Origin: Candidatus Zixiibacteriota bacterium
GTDB taxonomy: Bacteria; Zixibacteria; MSB-5A5; GN15; FEB-12
Assembly: GCA_035380245.1 (NCBI GenBank)
Contig: DAOSXA010000002.1
Location: 248,001 to 312,000, forward strand
Direction: 5' to 3'
Length of the DNA stretch: 64,000 bases
Shown here: in pieces, positions 9,036 through 18,032 of the stretch
Position numbering within the stretch: the first letter of the stretch is position 1
How the letters are laid out: each line of letters begins with the position of its first letter
Position numbers and translations under genes: made by a program
The notes under the pieces: model-generated
Database searches by the model: none
The model's input: the letters and a program-made list of their open reading frames with translations, nothing else
Told to the model about the DNA's origin: nothing

Positions 9036-11641
9036 GACAGATCCTCTTTGAGCTTCTTCAATAAGTTGAGCGCCTCCAGCGGGGTCATGTTTTCAAGGTC
9101 GAGTTCTCGGATTGCTTCCTCGGTAGCCGAGGGTTGTGGATCGAACAGTGATGGCTGCAACCGTTCCTTCAGAATGCCTTTTCCCAGTTCCGACTGGTTA
9201 AACTTGCCCGATTCGAGCAGGCGAAGAATCTGCCGGGCACGCGCAATCGCCTGCCTTGGAACTCCGGCCAATCGTGCCACTTCGATCCCGTAAGAATCAT
9301 CGCAGCCCCCTTCGATGATCTGATGCAGAAACAGAACCTGACTCTCCCACTTCCTGACCGTTACCTGGTAATTTTTAACCCGGTCATAAATTTGAGCCAG
9401 AGAGGTCAACTCGTGATAATGTGTCGCAAAAACGGTCCGGGACAGGTTGTGCTCGTTGATATGTTCCACGACCGCCCAGGCTACGGAGAGACCATCGAAT
9501 GTGGATGTTCCCCGGCCGACTTCGTCGAGCAGGACCAGTGATCGTTCGGTAGCATTGTTGAGAATGTTCGCCGTCTCGACCATCTCCACCAGAAAAGTCG
9601 ACTGACCACGAGCAAGATTGTCGAGCGCCCCCACACGAGTAAACACCCGATCGACCAGGCCGATTTCGGCCCGCTCAGCCGGGACGAACGATCCGATCTG
9701 GGCCAGGATCACGATCAATCCGATCTGGCGCAGGTAAGTCGATTTACCCGACATATTGGGACCGGTCAAAATCGCAATCGCATCACCATCGGTCGCCAGA
9801 CGGGTATCGTTAGCCACGAACTGCCCCGAAGGAAGCACCGCTTCGATAACCGCGTGTCTCCCTCCTTCTATCACCAAACGGGTGTCCTGATAAATTTCGG
9901 GACGACAATAACCGTTCTGAACAGCAATCTCAGCCAGCGCCGCAACAAGATCAAGCTCGGCCAGAAGCTGCCCGGTCAGGAGATATGCCTCTATCGACTT
10001 CTCCAATTCAATGGCTAATTCACTGAAAAGGTCCTCTTCCAAACGGAATATCTTCTCTTCCGCCGTAAGGATCAGGTCCTCTTTTTCCTTCAACTCCGGA
10101 GTTATGTAACGCTCGGCGTTGACCAGGGTTTGTTTGCGGATATATTCCTCGGGAACCGCTTCGGCATTGGCTTTGGTTACTTCAAGATAATACCCGAAGA
10201 CTTTATTATAGCCAACTTTGAGAGTAGTGATTTTTGTCCGTTGCCGTTCTTTCTCCTGAAGTGATCCGATATAACGACGAGCATCACGAATTGAATCATT
10301 CAACGCATCGAGTTTATCGGAATACCCTTCTCGAAAGATATTGCCTTTCGTTGCCGTGAGCGGCGGTTCATCGACCAGGGCTCGCTCCAGTATTTGAACG
10401 GTGTGCGAACTGTCGGGAATACCGGCTCGAAGTTCGGTCAACACCGGTGAATTCGCCTGATCGAGAATCTCCTTGACTTCAGAAGCGGTTTTCAAACCCG
10501 CTCCCAGCGCGGCCGCTTGTCTCGGATTGAGCTTGCCTATTCCAAGACGACCCGCCAGCTTCTCGATATCCGGCAGGCCACTCAGCGTCTCGCGGATCGC
10601 TGCCGACAAATCCCGTTGTCGGGTTAACTCCGCTACTCCGGCCAGACGTCTTTCTATCGGTTCATGGCGTTTGAACGGATGCAAAATCGCCTGCCTCAGG
10701 CGCCTGATTCCAGCTGCCGTCACACAACGGTTGATCGTAGCCAGGAGCGTGTTTTCTTCGGAACCGTCCGATAAATTACGCGTCAGCTCTAAATTGCGAA
10801 CCGAATTGTAGTCGAGAGTCATCGTCTGGTTGTCGTCAAAACGAGCCATACGACGAATATGACCCAGATGATCCCGATGGTTCTCCTTCAGGTAGCGCAA
10901 TATCGCTCCGGCGGCAGCGACACCCAACTTGCAATCTCTGAGTCCGAAACCGTCCAGCGTCGAAGTTTCGAAATGTCGGTTTAACTCACGATCGGCAGTG
11001 CGTGCATCGAAATTCCATGCCCCGAAGGAAGTCAGCCCTATCTTACGACCGGACAACTCCAGAATCCGGCGAATTTCCTCGGGATCATAGTCGTCCGGGA
11101 AAAGAATCTCCTCCGGCTCCAGAATCTTCAATCGCTGAAGGACTTCTTCCTCGTCATCCTGATCGACCACGAACGAACCGGTAGACAAATCCAGCGCCGC
11201 GAGCCCCAATTGTTTTTTACCATCGGCTTTTATTGCCGCGAGACAAAGCGAACGTTCACCGTCATCGACACCGTCGATCGTGGCTGTCCCGGGAGTTAGT
11301 ATCTCAACGATATCACGTTTGACGATTCCCTTGGCCGTGCGTGGATCCTCGACCTGCTCCACCACAACCACCTTCTCGCCTTTTTCCAACAACCGAGCCA
11401 GATACTTGTCGGCGGAATGGTGAGGTACACCGGCCAGAGGGATACGTTCCGCTTCACCGTGGGATCGGGACGTAAGGGTAATGTTAAGCAACGGCGCCGC
11501 TCGTACGGCATCATCACCGAACATTTCATAAAAATCACCCATGCGGAAGAACAGAATTTTATCCGGGTGCTGTTCTTTGATAGCGTGAAATTGCTGCATG
11601 AGAGGCGTCAGGGTCGACGCCTTATGAGGAGCTTTGCTCAT
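9032..11641 (-). CDS. mutS: DNA mismatch recognition ATPase MutS
   Basis: Binds mismatches and small loops. The mismatch-contacting Phe-x-Glu motif is at 37-39 (GDFYEMF). The ABC-type ATPase has Walker A GPNMSGKST (about residue 615), Walker B with the signature DEVGRGTSTFDG, and the C-terminal dimerisation helix-turn-helix. The 869-residue length is that of a full MutS1. It overlaps the SPOR gene upstream and mutL downstream by 4 bases each, so the three are translationally coupled. Confidence 0.97.
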   Translation of the reverse strand: MSKAPHKASTLTPLMQQFHAIKEQHPDKILFFRMGDFYEMFGDDAVRAAPLLNITLTSRSHGEAERIPLAGVPHHSADKYLARLLEKGEKVVVVEQVEDPRTAKGIVKRDIVEILTPGTATIDGVDDGERSLCLAAIKADGKKQLGLAALDLSTGSFVVDQDDEEEVLQRLKILEPEEILFPDDYDPEEIRRILELSGRKIGLTSFGAWNFDARTADRELNRHFETSTLDGFGLRDCKLGVAAAGAILRYLKENHRDHLGHIRRMARFDDNQTMTLDYNSVRNLELTRNLSDGSEENTLLATINRCVTAAGIRRLRQAILHPFKRHEPIERRLAGVAELTRQRDLSAAIRETLSGLPDIEKLAGRLGIGKLNPRQAAALGAGLKTASEVKEILDQANSPVLTELRAGIPDSSHTVQILERALVDEPPLTATKGNIFREGYSDKLDALNDSIRDARRYIGSLQEKERQRTKITTLKVGYNKVFGYYLEVTKANAEAVPEEYIRKQTLVNAERYITPELKEKEDLILTAEEKIFRLEEDLFSELAIELEKSIEAYLLTGQLLAELDLVAALAEIAVQNGYCRPEIYQDTRLVIEGGRHAVIEAVLPSGQFVANDTRLATDGDAIAILTGPNMSGKSTYLRQIGLIVILAQIGSFVPAERAEIGLVDRVFTRVGALDNLARGQSTFLVEMVETANILNNATERSLVLLDEVGRGTSTFDGLSVAWAVVEHINEHNLSRTVFATHYHELTSLAQIYDRVKNYQVTVRKWESQVLFLHQIIEGGCDDSYGIEVARLAGVPRQAIARARQILRLLESGKFNQSELGKGILKERLQPSLFDPQPSATEEAIRELDLENMTPLEALNLLKKLKEDLS

Positions 11642-12633
11642 CGCGCGACGACCTGAAAGACCTCGTTATGCTCCGCCTGGATTTGATCCTTGAAACGACT
11701 CGCTTCGGCAAAGTCTTTGAAATGTCCGACCATAACCACGTCGTAAGTAGTTGTAGAAATCTTCTTTTTGATAACATCCACCGGTTTGCCGTATTGGCGA
11801 AACTCTTCGGCCAACTTCTTGGCGTTCTCTTCCACCGAGAACACCCCGACCTTTACGGAGTAATATGTCCCGGTGATTTCTTCTGCCTGGGTATTGGCAG
11901 CGTCCGGAGTCGACATACCGGTCATAGCTTCGATTAGAGCTCCTAAACCAACGGCTGAGGGGTAGCCCTCGCGCAAGAGGTTGTAGAAAAACACCGCGTC
12001 GTCGGTTTTTCTGGTCTCAATCGCATCTTCAGCCAACAGGTAAAGCGCCGTGGGGACTCCCGGTCCGCCGTCTTCGCGTGACAATTCTCGTAATAGCTTT
12101 CGAGCGGCAATCTTCTTACCGTTTTTACTCATAATGCGGGCTTTGTCCAAACGCCCCCATTGACCGTCGATTCCTTTTTTGAAAGACAACAAATAACGAT
12201 CCGCCTGACGCACCGCAGCCTCATACTCCTGATTGCGTTCATCGAGCAAAATAGCGAAACGCTGCATCTCCGCCCGATAATTACCCGCTTCCCACATCGC
12301 CTGATAATCCGCGACCAGCCCGCCGAGCTTGCTGTAATCACCCTTGAGATACCAGTAATGGGCCAAGCGATAATAAATTTGCTCGCGATGTTGAGCCGAG
12401 ACCGAAGCAGACAATGCTGCTTCCATCAACTGGGCTGCTTTGTCCGCATCAGGTTCAAGCAAACTGGCATAGAACAGGATATTCCCATCTCGAGTTGAAG
12501 CCGTCGAGACCTGCGAAATAGAATCCAGAGCCTGTTTTAGATTTCCTTCGGCGATAAGACCGTAGATAGTCTCGCTTTTGGGATTGGTTGCGCCAATCAA
12601 TAAAACAGCAACAACCAGTACGAAACGTTTCAT
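11638..12633 (-). CDS. Secreted helical-repeat protein with C-terminal SPOR domain
   Basis: A signal peptide (residues 1 to about 18) is followed by TPR/Sel1-like helical repeats. A SPOR domain covers about residues 252-331 (start TYYSVKVGVFS, with the pattern V-G-x-F for one strand). SPOR domains bind peptidoglycan stripped of stem peptides at division sites, so the protein probably acts in the periplasm at the septum or in wall remodelling. Its exact partner is unknown. It lies between lapB and mutS in a compact operon; no other enzyme motif is seen. Confidence 0.85.
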   Translation of the reverse strand: MKRFVLVVAVLLIGATNPKSETIYGLIAEGNLKQALDSISQVSTASTRDGNILFYASLLEPDADKAAQLMEAALSASVSAQHREQIYYRLAHYWYLKGDYSKLGGLVADYQAMWEAGNYRAEMQRFAILLDERNQEYEAAVRQADRYLLSFKKGIDGQWGRLDKARIMSKNGKKIAARKLLRELSREDGGPGVPTALYLLAEDAIETRKTDDAVFFYNLLREGYPSAVGLGALIEAMTGMSTPDAANTQAEEITGTYYSVKVGVFSVEENAKKLAEEFRQYGKPVDVIKKKISTTTYDVVMVGHFKDFAEASRFKDQIQAEHNEVFQVVAR

Positions 12634-12666
12634 CTGCGCTATAGATAATAATAGTGCCGAGCGATT

Positions 12667-13764
12667 TCAGTTGATTCCGATGAGACTTCCGTCAACGATG
12701 CCGCCCAGCGGTTTACCGTTCTTCTTCTCTTGCTTCTGTCCGAGTTGACGCACGAACGCAGCCAGACGCTTCCGGTCATCCTGCTCGACATAAATCCTGA
12801 TCAGTTCAATGATCGGGCCGATATCGTCAGGATTGTCTTCGACTACTTGTAAAAGGATCTCTTCCGCTCGCTCCAGATCCCCTTTCTTCTTGTGGAACTC
12901 CGCGAGCATGAGTCGAGCCGGGATATCTTTGGGAGAGGCCGATAAAATCGATTCGCAAATATCGGCAATGTCACCGAAACGCCCGAGGTCAAACAAAGTC
13001 CGCTCTAATCGGTCAAGCACCTGATGCCCCTCACCGGGAACGGCATCAATAAGTTTCTTCCAAAAATTGACGGCGTCCTCGAACCGTTTCTCTTCACAAT
13101 AAGAATCGCCAATCGCGACATAGGCCGGTGAGAATTCAGGATTAAGACCGATTGCTTCCTTGAACAACACGCGAGCCTTATGATATTCGAGCTTTTCGAA
13201 CAACTGCATGCCCATACGATACTTAAAGTATGCCAGCGGTTTCTTGGACTTCGAATTTTCCAATTTCAGCAATTTGGCGGCGGTATCGTAAGCCTCTGAC
13301 CAGTTCCCGGCATCGCGTTGGAGACGCAGCAGTTGCGAGAAGGCCCAATGGCTGTCCGGGTGCAATGAGATCAATTCACGCAATGCGGCTTCAGCGGTAT
13401 CCCTCTCTCCCAAATCAGCATAATCAAGCGCCAGGTGCCTTAAAATCGCAACCTTCTTCTCGGCCCCGAGATCCTGCCGTAAGGTTAAATCTTTATGAAC
13501 TTGAAGCGCCCGGTCCGGTTTCTTGTGTTCCCGGAGAATCTGGCCCAGACGCATGTATGCGTCGATATTGTCCGCGTCGGAAATAACTACCTGGCGCAGC
13601 TTACCGAACGCCGATTCCGGTCGCCCATCGAGAAGATCACGCAAGGCTTCGACATACAACGCCGAATCGGATTTCGCCTCCTTGCGAAAATAACGATCGT
13701 ACGCCAGATAGAACGCGACCGACGCAAACAACAGGACGAAGAACAAAGTCAAGTATTCTACCAT
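12667..13764 (-). CDS. lapB: LapB/YciM-like membrane-anchored TPR protein
   Basis: One N-terminal membrane helix (about residues 3-20) is followed by about nine TPRs with an N-terminal arrangement like LapB (YciM), which controls LpxC turnover and lipopolysaccharide assembly in E. coli. It follows a lapA-like gene by 18 bases, the same order as in E. coli. However, the C-terminal rubredoxin-type CxxC pair of LapB is missing: the protein ends GGIVDGSLIGIN with no cysteines. The call rests on architecture and the lapA neighbour, and the role here may differ. Confidence 0.7.
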   Translation of the reverse strand: MVEYLTLFFVLLFASVAFYLAYDRYFRKEAKSDSALYVEALRDLLDGRPESAFGKLRQVVISDADNIDAYMRLGQILREHKKPDRALQVHKDLTLRQDLGAEKKVAILRHLALDYADLGERDTAEAALRELISLHPDSHWAFSQLLRLQRDAGNWSEAYDTAAKLLKLENSKSKKPLAYFKYRMGMQLFEKLEYHKARVLFKEAIGLNPEFSPAYVAIGDSYCEEKRFEDAVNFWKKLIDAVPGEGHQVLDRLERTLFDLGRFGDIADICESILSASPKDIPARLMLAEFHKKKGDLERAEEILLQVVEDNPDDIGPIIELIRIYVEQDDRKRLAAFVRQLGQKQEKKNGKPLGGIVDGSLIGIN

Positions 13765-13782
13765 CTTGCCTTACCTGCCTCA

Positions 13783-14148
13783 TTAGTCGCCCGACGACAA
13801 CACCGGACCACTGTCGGGACCTTTCTTGTCCGCACCTTTTAGCAGGTCCGCGGACTCCTCGATTGGTCGATTTCGCAACACCGCCACCTCACTTTCGAGA
13901 GCCCGTATCCTTTTACGGTAGGTACGGAGTTGAATCGACTGCTTGATATAAGTGGAGATTGCAATGAACATCGACACAAGTAGTCCCGCCACAAAAGCCC
14001 AAAACACCACCGTAATCAACGGTACGTCGACATACTTGGCCCAGACTAAGTCCACGTCAACCACCTGGGCGGCATTGAGATTGTAATAGGCAAACGCCAC
14101 TACCACCAGCACCATAATGACTATCAAAATGGCCCTAATCGCCCACAT
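13783..14148 (-). CDS. lapA: LapA-domain small membrane protein (DUF1049)
   Basis: The 121-residue protein has two membrane segments (about 3-25 and 43-65) followed by a short coiled coil and a Ser/Gly/Asp tail, which is the layout of the LapA (YciS) family. It is first in the run lapA-lapB-SPOR-mutS-mutL-miaA. The ribosome site GGAGG is 5 bases before the ATG at 14148. The envelope-assembly role is inferred from the lapA-lapB pairing. Confidence 0.8.
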   Translation of the reverse strand: MWAIRAILIVIMVLVVVAFAYYNLNAAQVVDVDLVWAKYVDVPLITVVFWAFVAGLLVSMFIAISTYIKQSIQLRTYRKRIRALESEVAVLRNRPIEESADLLKGADKKGPDSGPVLSSGD

Positions 14149-14215
14149 GCGACCTCCATAAATTAGTTCGCCAATAACATAGCCTTAAAAGTTACCACCG
14201 ACTCTTGGTAGGGTC

Positions 14216-14244
14216 AATAAAAAAAGGCCGGGAGACCCGGCCTT
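14216..14244 (-). terminator. Strong Rho-independent terminator
   Basis: On the minus strand AAGGCCGGG and CCCGGCCTT form a perfect 9-bp stem around a 3-base loop, followed by TTTTT. It lies 15 bases after the stop at 14260 and separates that gene from the lapA operon. Confidence 0.93.
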
Positions 14245-14259
14245 CCACTTTGTCATTTC

Positions 14260-14958
14260 TCAGCCCTTGGGCTTGCTTTCAGGCCATTTCAAGCTGCTGA
14301 CCATTTCCATCATTTCCGATTCGATCTGCGGATAATACTGCCATTCACAGATTACGTGGAACAGAACGATATTTTGACCCTTCTTGACGGCCACAATAGA
14401 GCCGCCGTAAGCACCCCGGACACGTTTTCCACCGGTCGAGGAAGCCGACAGGGCGACCTCCTTCATGTATTTTACATAACCTTTCCAGAGCAGGGCCTGT
14501 TGACCATCGAGTTCAAACGTCTTTTTACCCTTAGGAACTAATTCCTCGCGATAAGTACCCGATCCGGCGGATGACTCATTGATCAACTCAAATTCCTTGT
14601 AAATGTCATCTTTCTGATCGGAGTCGTACGAATCACTTAACAAGGAATCGACAAATGCCGTCGGTGACAGGTTCGTTTCACCCGACCATACCACGATTCT
14701 TGGCACCTGGGTATAATCCTCGGCATCCATATAATCGGGTGGAATCTGGTAATTCTTCTGAACGAGAGTCAGTCGAACATTTTCTTCTTCATCACCGATC
14801 TTGTATTTCCAATTGTCGAGTAACTTCAACGAGAATTGGTACTTATCATCTACGAATGTCAACTTATCAACCGTGCCGGCTTTAGCTTTCTTACGGCGGG
14901 CAAAGGCACTCGGGAGACACAACGTCAGCAGCAACAACACCAATACCAAACGGCGCAT
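14260..14958 (-). CDS. Secreted protein of unknown function (232 aa)
   Basis: A signal peptide (about residues 1-21, ending SAFA) is followed by a Lys-rich segment and one globular domain. It opens with F-V-D-D-x-Y-Q-F-S-L-x-x-x-D-N-W-x-Y, a pattern reminiscent of PsbP/DcrB-like periplasmic domains. The C-terminal helix after IVLFHVICEW and ending VSSLKWPE also fits that fold. This is a weak resemblance and I give no function. The start has GGAGAG upstream. The gene is flanked by a strong terminator and a 270-base gap and is probably transcribed alone. Confidence 0.8.
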   Translation of the reverse strand: MRRLVLVLLLLTLCLPSAFARRKKAKAGTVDKLTFVDDKYQFSLKLLDNWKYKIGDEEENVRLTLVQKNYQIPPDYMDAEDYTQVPRIVVWSGETNLSPTAFVDSLLSDSYDSDQKDDIYKEFELINESSAGSGTYREELVPKGKKTFELDGQQALLWKGYVKYMKEVALSASSTGGKRVRGAYGGSIVAVKKGQNIVLFHVICEWQYYPQIESEMMEMVSSLKWPESKPKG

Positions 14959-15228
14959 AATACTCTCCTTCTCTCAGGTCACAAATGTGTCCTCTGCAGA
15001 CAATCTTTTATCTTATACATAGTTAGTCAAGAAAATAATCAAAATTGACGCACTCATTACACCGTGCTCTGAAAAATCGAATCGACTTATAACATACTCG
15101 ACGGCACGATAAATCTTCTACATGCGAATAAATCTCTATCCCCATATCGCTCGCCGTCATGCATTGTCTGCCTGTTTGCTGTGTTTTAGACATATCATGC
15201 TTCCACCTGGACCTAAAAGCACAGACAA
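14959..15228. other. 270-base intergenic gap
   Basis: No gene is seen. A possible -10 box (TATAAG) lies about 60 bases before the gene at 14958, without a well-spaced -35. A long imperfect inverted repeat (CTGTGTTTTAG at 15179-15189 and CTAAAAGCACAG at 15213-15224) lies just past the deacetylase stop and could fold in the mRNA 3' end; no T-run follows. Confidence 0.4.
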
Positions 15229-16095
15229 CTAATGAAAGCCTATCTGTTGTCGGCGTGATGCCGCAATATAATGGCTCATCGTGGTGAAGTGGAAATCGGA
15301 CAAAAGTCGATCCATTTTGGCGGCCAGGATATTGGTTGAGCCATAAGTCCGTAGTCGCTGGCTGGCTGAAAGGCCATCAATAACAGGCGGATCAGGGTCC
15401 AGCTCCCAGGGGTGGATATAAACCACCGCCGGCCGGCCCCCTCGGTTCAGGCTGCGAATGACCATTTTTGAATACCAATAGGGACAATGCCGAAGATACC
15501 CGCCTCCGGCCACCGGGATGTTCTTGCCCATCAGGTTGTAAGTCGAGGCAGGCATTTCGTATAGATACTTGTCGTCCGGGAATTTCATCCGAAAGAGTGT
15601 ACGGGGTCCGTGAGGCATGCCGTACAGGTCATGTTTGATCGGAAAAATCGAGCTGTCATAATCAAAACCGAGATCGGCCAGAGTCTCGAAAGCCCATGGG
15701 ACATTGTTGCTTATTGACCAACTCGGAGCGCGATACCCCCGTGGTCGAGTCCCGATGGCTCTTATCAGCGCATCCATCGCACGCATGGTGTCTTTACGAA
15801 ACTCTTCGGGACCCAGGGAGTCGACACGACGATGGGAATAACTGTGGCAAGATATTTCATGTCCCCGTTCGGCTATCTCCGCAACCAGATTGGGATACCG
15901 TTCCGCACACCAACCAAGAACGAAGAAAGTTGCCATCACATCCTTGCGATGAAACATATCCAGCAGTCGGCGAGTATTCTTGACCAATGTCGACGGCAAT
16001 TCATCCCATTTCTCTACCGGGAAACGAGACCGCAACGCCTCGACAACGAACCACTCTTCAAGGTCGACAGTCAGTAAATTGAATGATTCCTTCAT
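15229..16095 (-). CDS. NodB-type polysaccharide deacetylase of the exopolysaccharide locus
   Basis: Metal-dependent removal of acetyl groups from sugar polymers. The sequence LLTVDLEEWF near the N-terminus, then H-S-Y-S-H (the metal-binding HxxxH), RAPSWS and a late IHPWE motif match the deacetylases that accompany PEP-CTERM/XrtA exopolysaccharide loci. There is no signal peptide, so it likely acts in the cytoplasm or at the inner membrane. It ends the operon with the kinase 17 bases upstream. No exosortase gene lies in the window. Confidence 0.9.
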   Translation of the reverse strand: MKESFNLLTVDLEEWFVVEALRSRFPVEKWDELPSTLVKNTRRLLDMFHRKDVMATFFVLGWCAERYPNLVAEIAERGHEISCHSYSHRRVDSLGPEEFRKDTMRAMDALIRAIGTRPRGYRAPSWSISNNVPWAFETLADLGFDYDSSIFPIKHDLYGMPHGPRTLFRMKFPDDKYLYEMPASTYNLMGKNIPVAGGGYLRHCPYWYSKMVIRSLNRGGRPAVVYIHPWELDPDPPVIDGLSASQRLRTYGSTNILAAKMDRLLSDFHFTTMSHYIAASRRQQIGFH

Positions 16096-16112
16096 GACAG
16101 CCCTCGGGACCT

Positions 16113-16901
16113 TCAGCGGTCAGAGGCATAAGTATCCTGCTCGTTTTGCCGTCGGGATTTCTTTTCCCCCCGCTTGCGCACCCGCGGTGGGGCTTTTCCT
16201 TCCGGTTTCGAAGGCTTGTAGTCGTATCCGTAGTAACGATAGTCATATTGTGAAGGGAGGCTGGAATTCATATTGTTAAGAACTACCCCAAGGATATTAC
16301 GGCGACCGGGATCGATAACATCCACCGCTCTCAAGATCACATCCTTCTGCGTCGCTCCGGCCTTGATGACCAAAATTACTCCGTCCACCTTGGAACTCAG
16401 AAGCATCGGATCGGAAACGGGGAGAATCGGAGCGGCATCCAACAGGATCAGGTCGTAATAAAGCTTCATCTGTTCGACCATAACCCCTATCGCTTCAGCA
16501 TCGAATATCTCTGTCGGCGTGTCGTGCATTCGGCCGCAGGTCATTATATCAAGTTTATCTATCGAGGTATGATGTACGGCATCTCTCGGGCCATAACCTT
16601 CAACCAGCACCTCGGACAAACCCGGCTCTCGATCCAGGGCAAACAGCTTGTGAATGGAAGGCCGCCTCAGGTCGCAATCGATCAGCAGAGTGTTCATCCC
16701 TTTGTGTGTCGCTGCGGTTATGGCAAGAAATGCCGAAGCTGTAGATTTCCCCTCCGAGAGCATAGCCGAAGTCATCAGCAGACTCTTTAACTCACGATCA
16801 CCGCGCGCCTGTTCCAATTTATAAAGCAGTCTTCGAAACTCCGTTGCGAACGGCGATTCAAGAGCAAAAGCATCGATGACTGACAGACGTTTACGTTTCA
16901 C
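16113..16901 (-). CDS. Bacterial tyrosine kinase (BY-kinase, CpsD/Wzc C-terminal type)
   Basis: Autophosphorylating kinase that cycles Wzz/Wzc oligomers during polysaccharide export. Walker A is SEGKST (49-54), Walker A' is LLIDCDLRRP (72-81) and Walker B is LILLDAAP (151-158). A tyrosine cluster at 219, 221, 223, 224, 226 and 228 is the expected phosphorylation tail, followed by a basic end. It is separate from its membrane partner, the gene at 18033. GTG start with AGGA upstream, 5 bases after the TPR gene. Confidence 0.93.
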   Translation of the reverse strand: MKRKRLSVIDAFALESPFATEFRRLLYKLEQARGDRELKSLLMTSAMLSEGKSTASAFLAITAATHKGMNTLLIDCDLRRPSIHKLFALDREPGLSEVLVEGYGPRDAVHHTSIDKLDIMTCGRMHDTPTEIFDAEAIGVMVEQMKLYYDLILLDAAPILPVSDPMLLSSKVDGVILVIKAGATQKDVILRAVDVIDPGRRNILGVVLNNMNSSLPSQYDYRYYGYDYKPSKPEGKAPPRVRKRGEKKSRRQNEQDTYASDR

Positions 16902-16906
16902 GAGTC

Positions 16907-18028
16907 CTAACCTTTGGCCGAGATTTCTTTTAGCGCAATTGAAATCTGCTCGGAAGCCCGGGTAGCCTGTTCAAGCGAGATTTGAGCTTTCGTCAGCGAT
17001 GGATTCATCTCGAGCGCTTTCCGATATTGTTCCACTCCGTTGCGCCAGGCCATCTTGGCTTGTTCAAGATAACAACGTCCCAGTTCGGAATAAAGATCCA
17101 CATAATTGGGATTCTTTTCGAGTTCGGAGCGAAGGAACTTCACCCGGTCGGCAACCGCTCCCTCTGAAGCCCACTCCGGATAAAGAACATACTTCATGTA
17201 AAAGGTCGAGAACTCCTGACGATGTCTCTCCCTTTTATCGTCTCGAGCTTTCCGCAACAGACGATAGGCGCCGTTTATATCGGATTGTGTCAATCGGATC
17301 ATCCCATTCCGGAACTGCTCCGAATCGTATTCAGGTGAGATCACAATAGCTTTATTGAGGCAATCGGTCGAACGAGAGATGACCTCGGCAAACAGACTCT
17401 GATCATCCTGATTTATCGCGTTGAGAATCAGCGCCAGGGCTGTGTTCACATAGGCATCGGCATAATACAGATTAATTCTGGTCGCCTCCTCGAACTCCGT
17501 CAAAGCCTGACGACAGGCATTAGCTTCCAGGTACGCTTCACCGAGGTTATTGTGGTAGTCGGCAAATGTCGGCCGAAGGCGGCAGGCGGTCTGACCGGCC
17601 TCAACTGCTTCACGCGGATTTTCGAGAGCGATTTCGGCCATACAGAGATAGTTGAACGCCTGGTGAAATTCATTATCGATTCGGGTGGCTGAGCGCAGCA
17701 AGCGGCAGGCTTCCTCATAAAAACTGCGATAATAAAAGGCCATTGCCAGATGCAACATCGTCTGTGGATTGCCGTCCTTGAGAATCCTGCGATATGCTTC
17801 GAGCAGCACTTCTATCTCGCGCTTCAACTCATCATGCTTCATTCTGACCAGGGACAGAACCTCGGCCGATTCGATATCATCGGGATGCGGTGAAGCCACC
17901 GTCTCAGCCAGATCACCATTAATGATAATCATGGAGGACACTGATGAAAGGCCGGCGTCATTTGACGTCTGGATGACATATTCTCGATCGTTTTCTACCA
18001 GCTTGCTTTTCAGACGATAGGTTTCCAT
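16907..18028 (-). CDS. TPR protein of the exopolysaccharide operon
   Basis: A cytoplasmic-looking protein of 373 residues without signal peptide. The first 80 residues lack repeats; TPR-like helical repeats follow to about residue 360 (motifs such as YHNNLGEAYLEA and YSELGRCYLEQA). It lies 4 bases after the Wzz/GumC gene and 5 bases before the kinase, so it is translated with them. A scaffold between kinase and polymerisation or export machinery is a fair guess. It has no catalytic motif. Confidence 0.82.
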   Translation of the reverse strand: METYRLKSKLVENDREYVIQTSNDAGLSSVSSMIIINGDLAETVASPHPDDIESAEVLSLVRMKHDELKREIEVLLEAYRRILKDGNPQTMLHLAMAFYYRSFYEEACRLLRSATRIDNEFHQAFNYLCMAEIALENPREAVEAGQTACRLRPTFADYHNNLGEAYLEANACRQALTEFEEATRINLYYADAYVNTALALILNAINQDDQSLFAEVISRSTDCLNKAIVISPEYDSEQFRNGMIRLTQSDINGAYRLLRKARDDKRERHRQEFSTFYMKYVLYPEWASEGAVADRVKFLRSELEKNPNYVDLYSELGRCYLEQAKMAWRNGVEQYRKALEMNPSLTKAQISLEQATRASEQISIALKEISAKG

Positions 18029-18032
18029 AAGG

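Noticed and set aside
15696..15983. Plus-strand open frames inside the deacetylase and similar frames opposite other genes
   Set aside because: They lie opposite conserved proteins, lack ribosome sites and show no recognisable motif.
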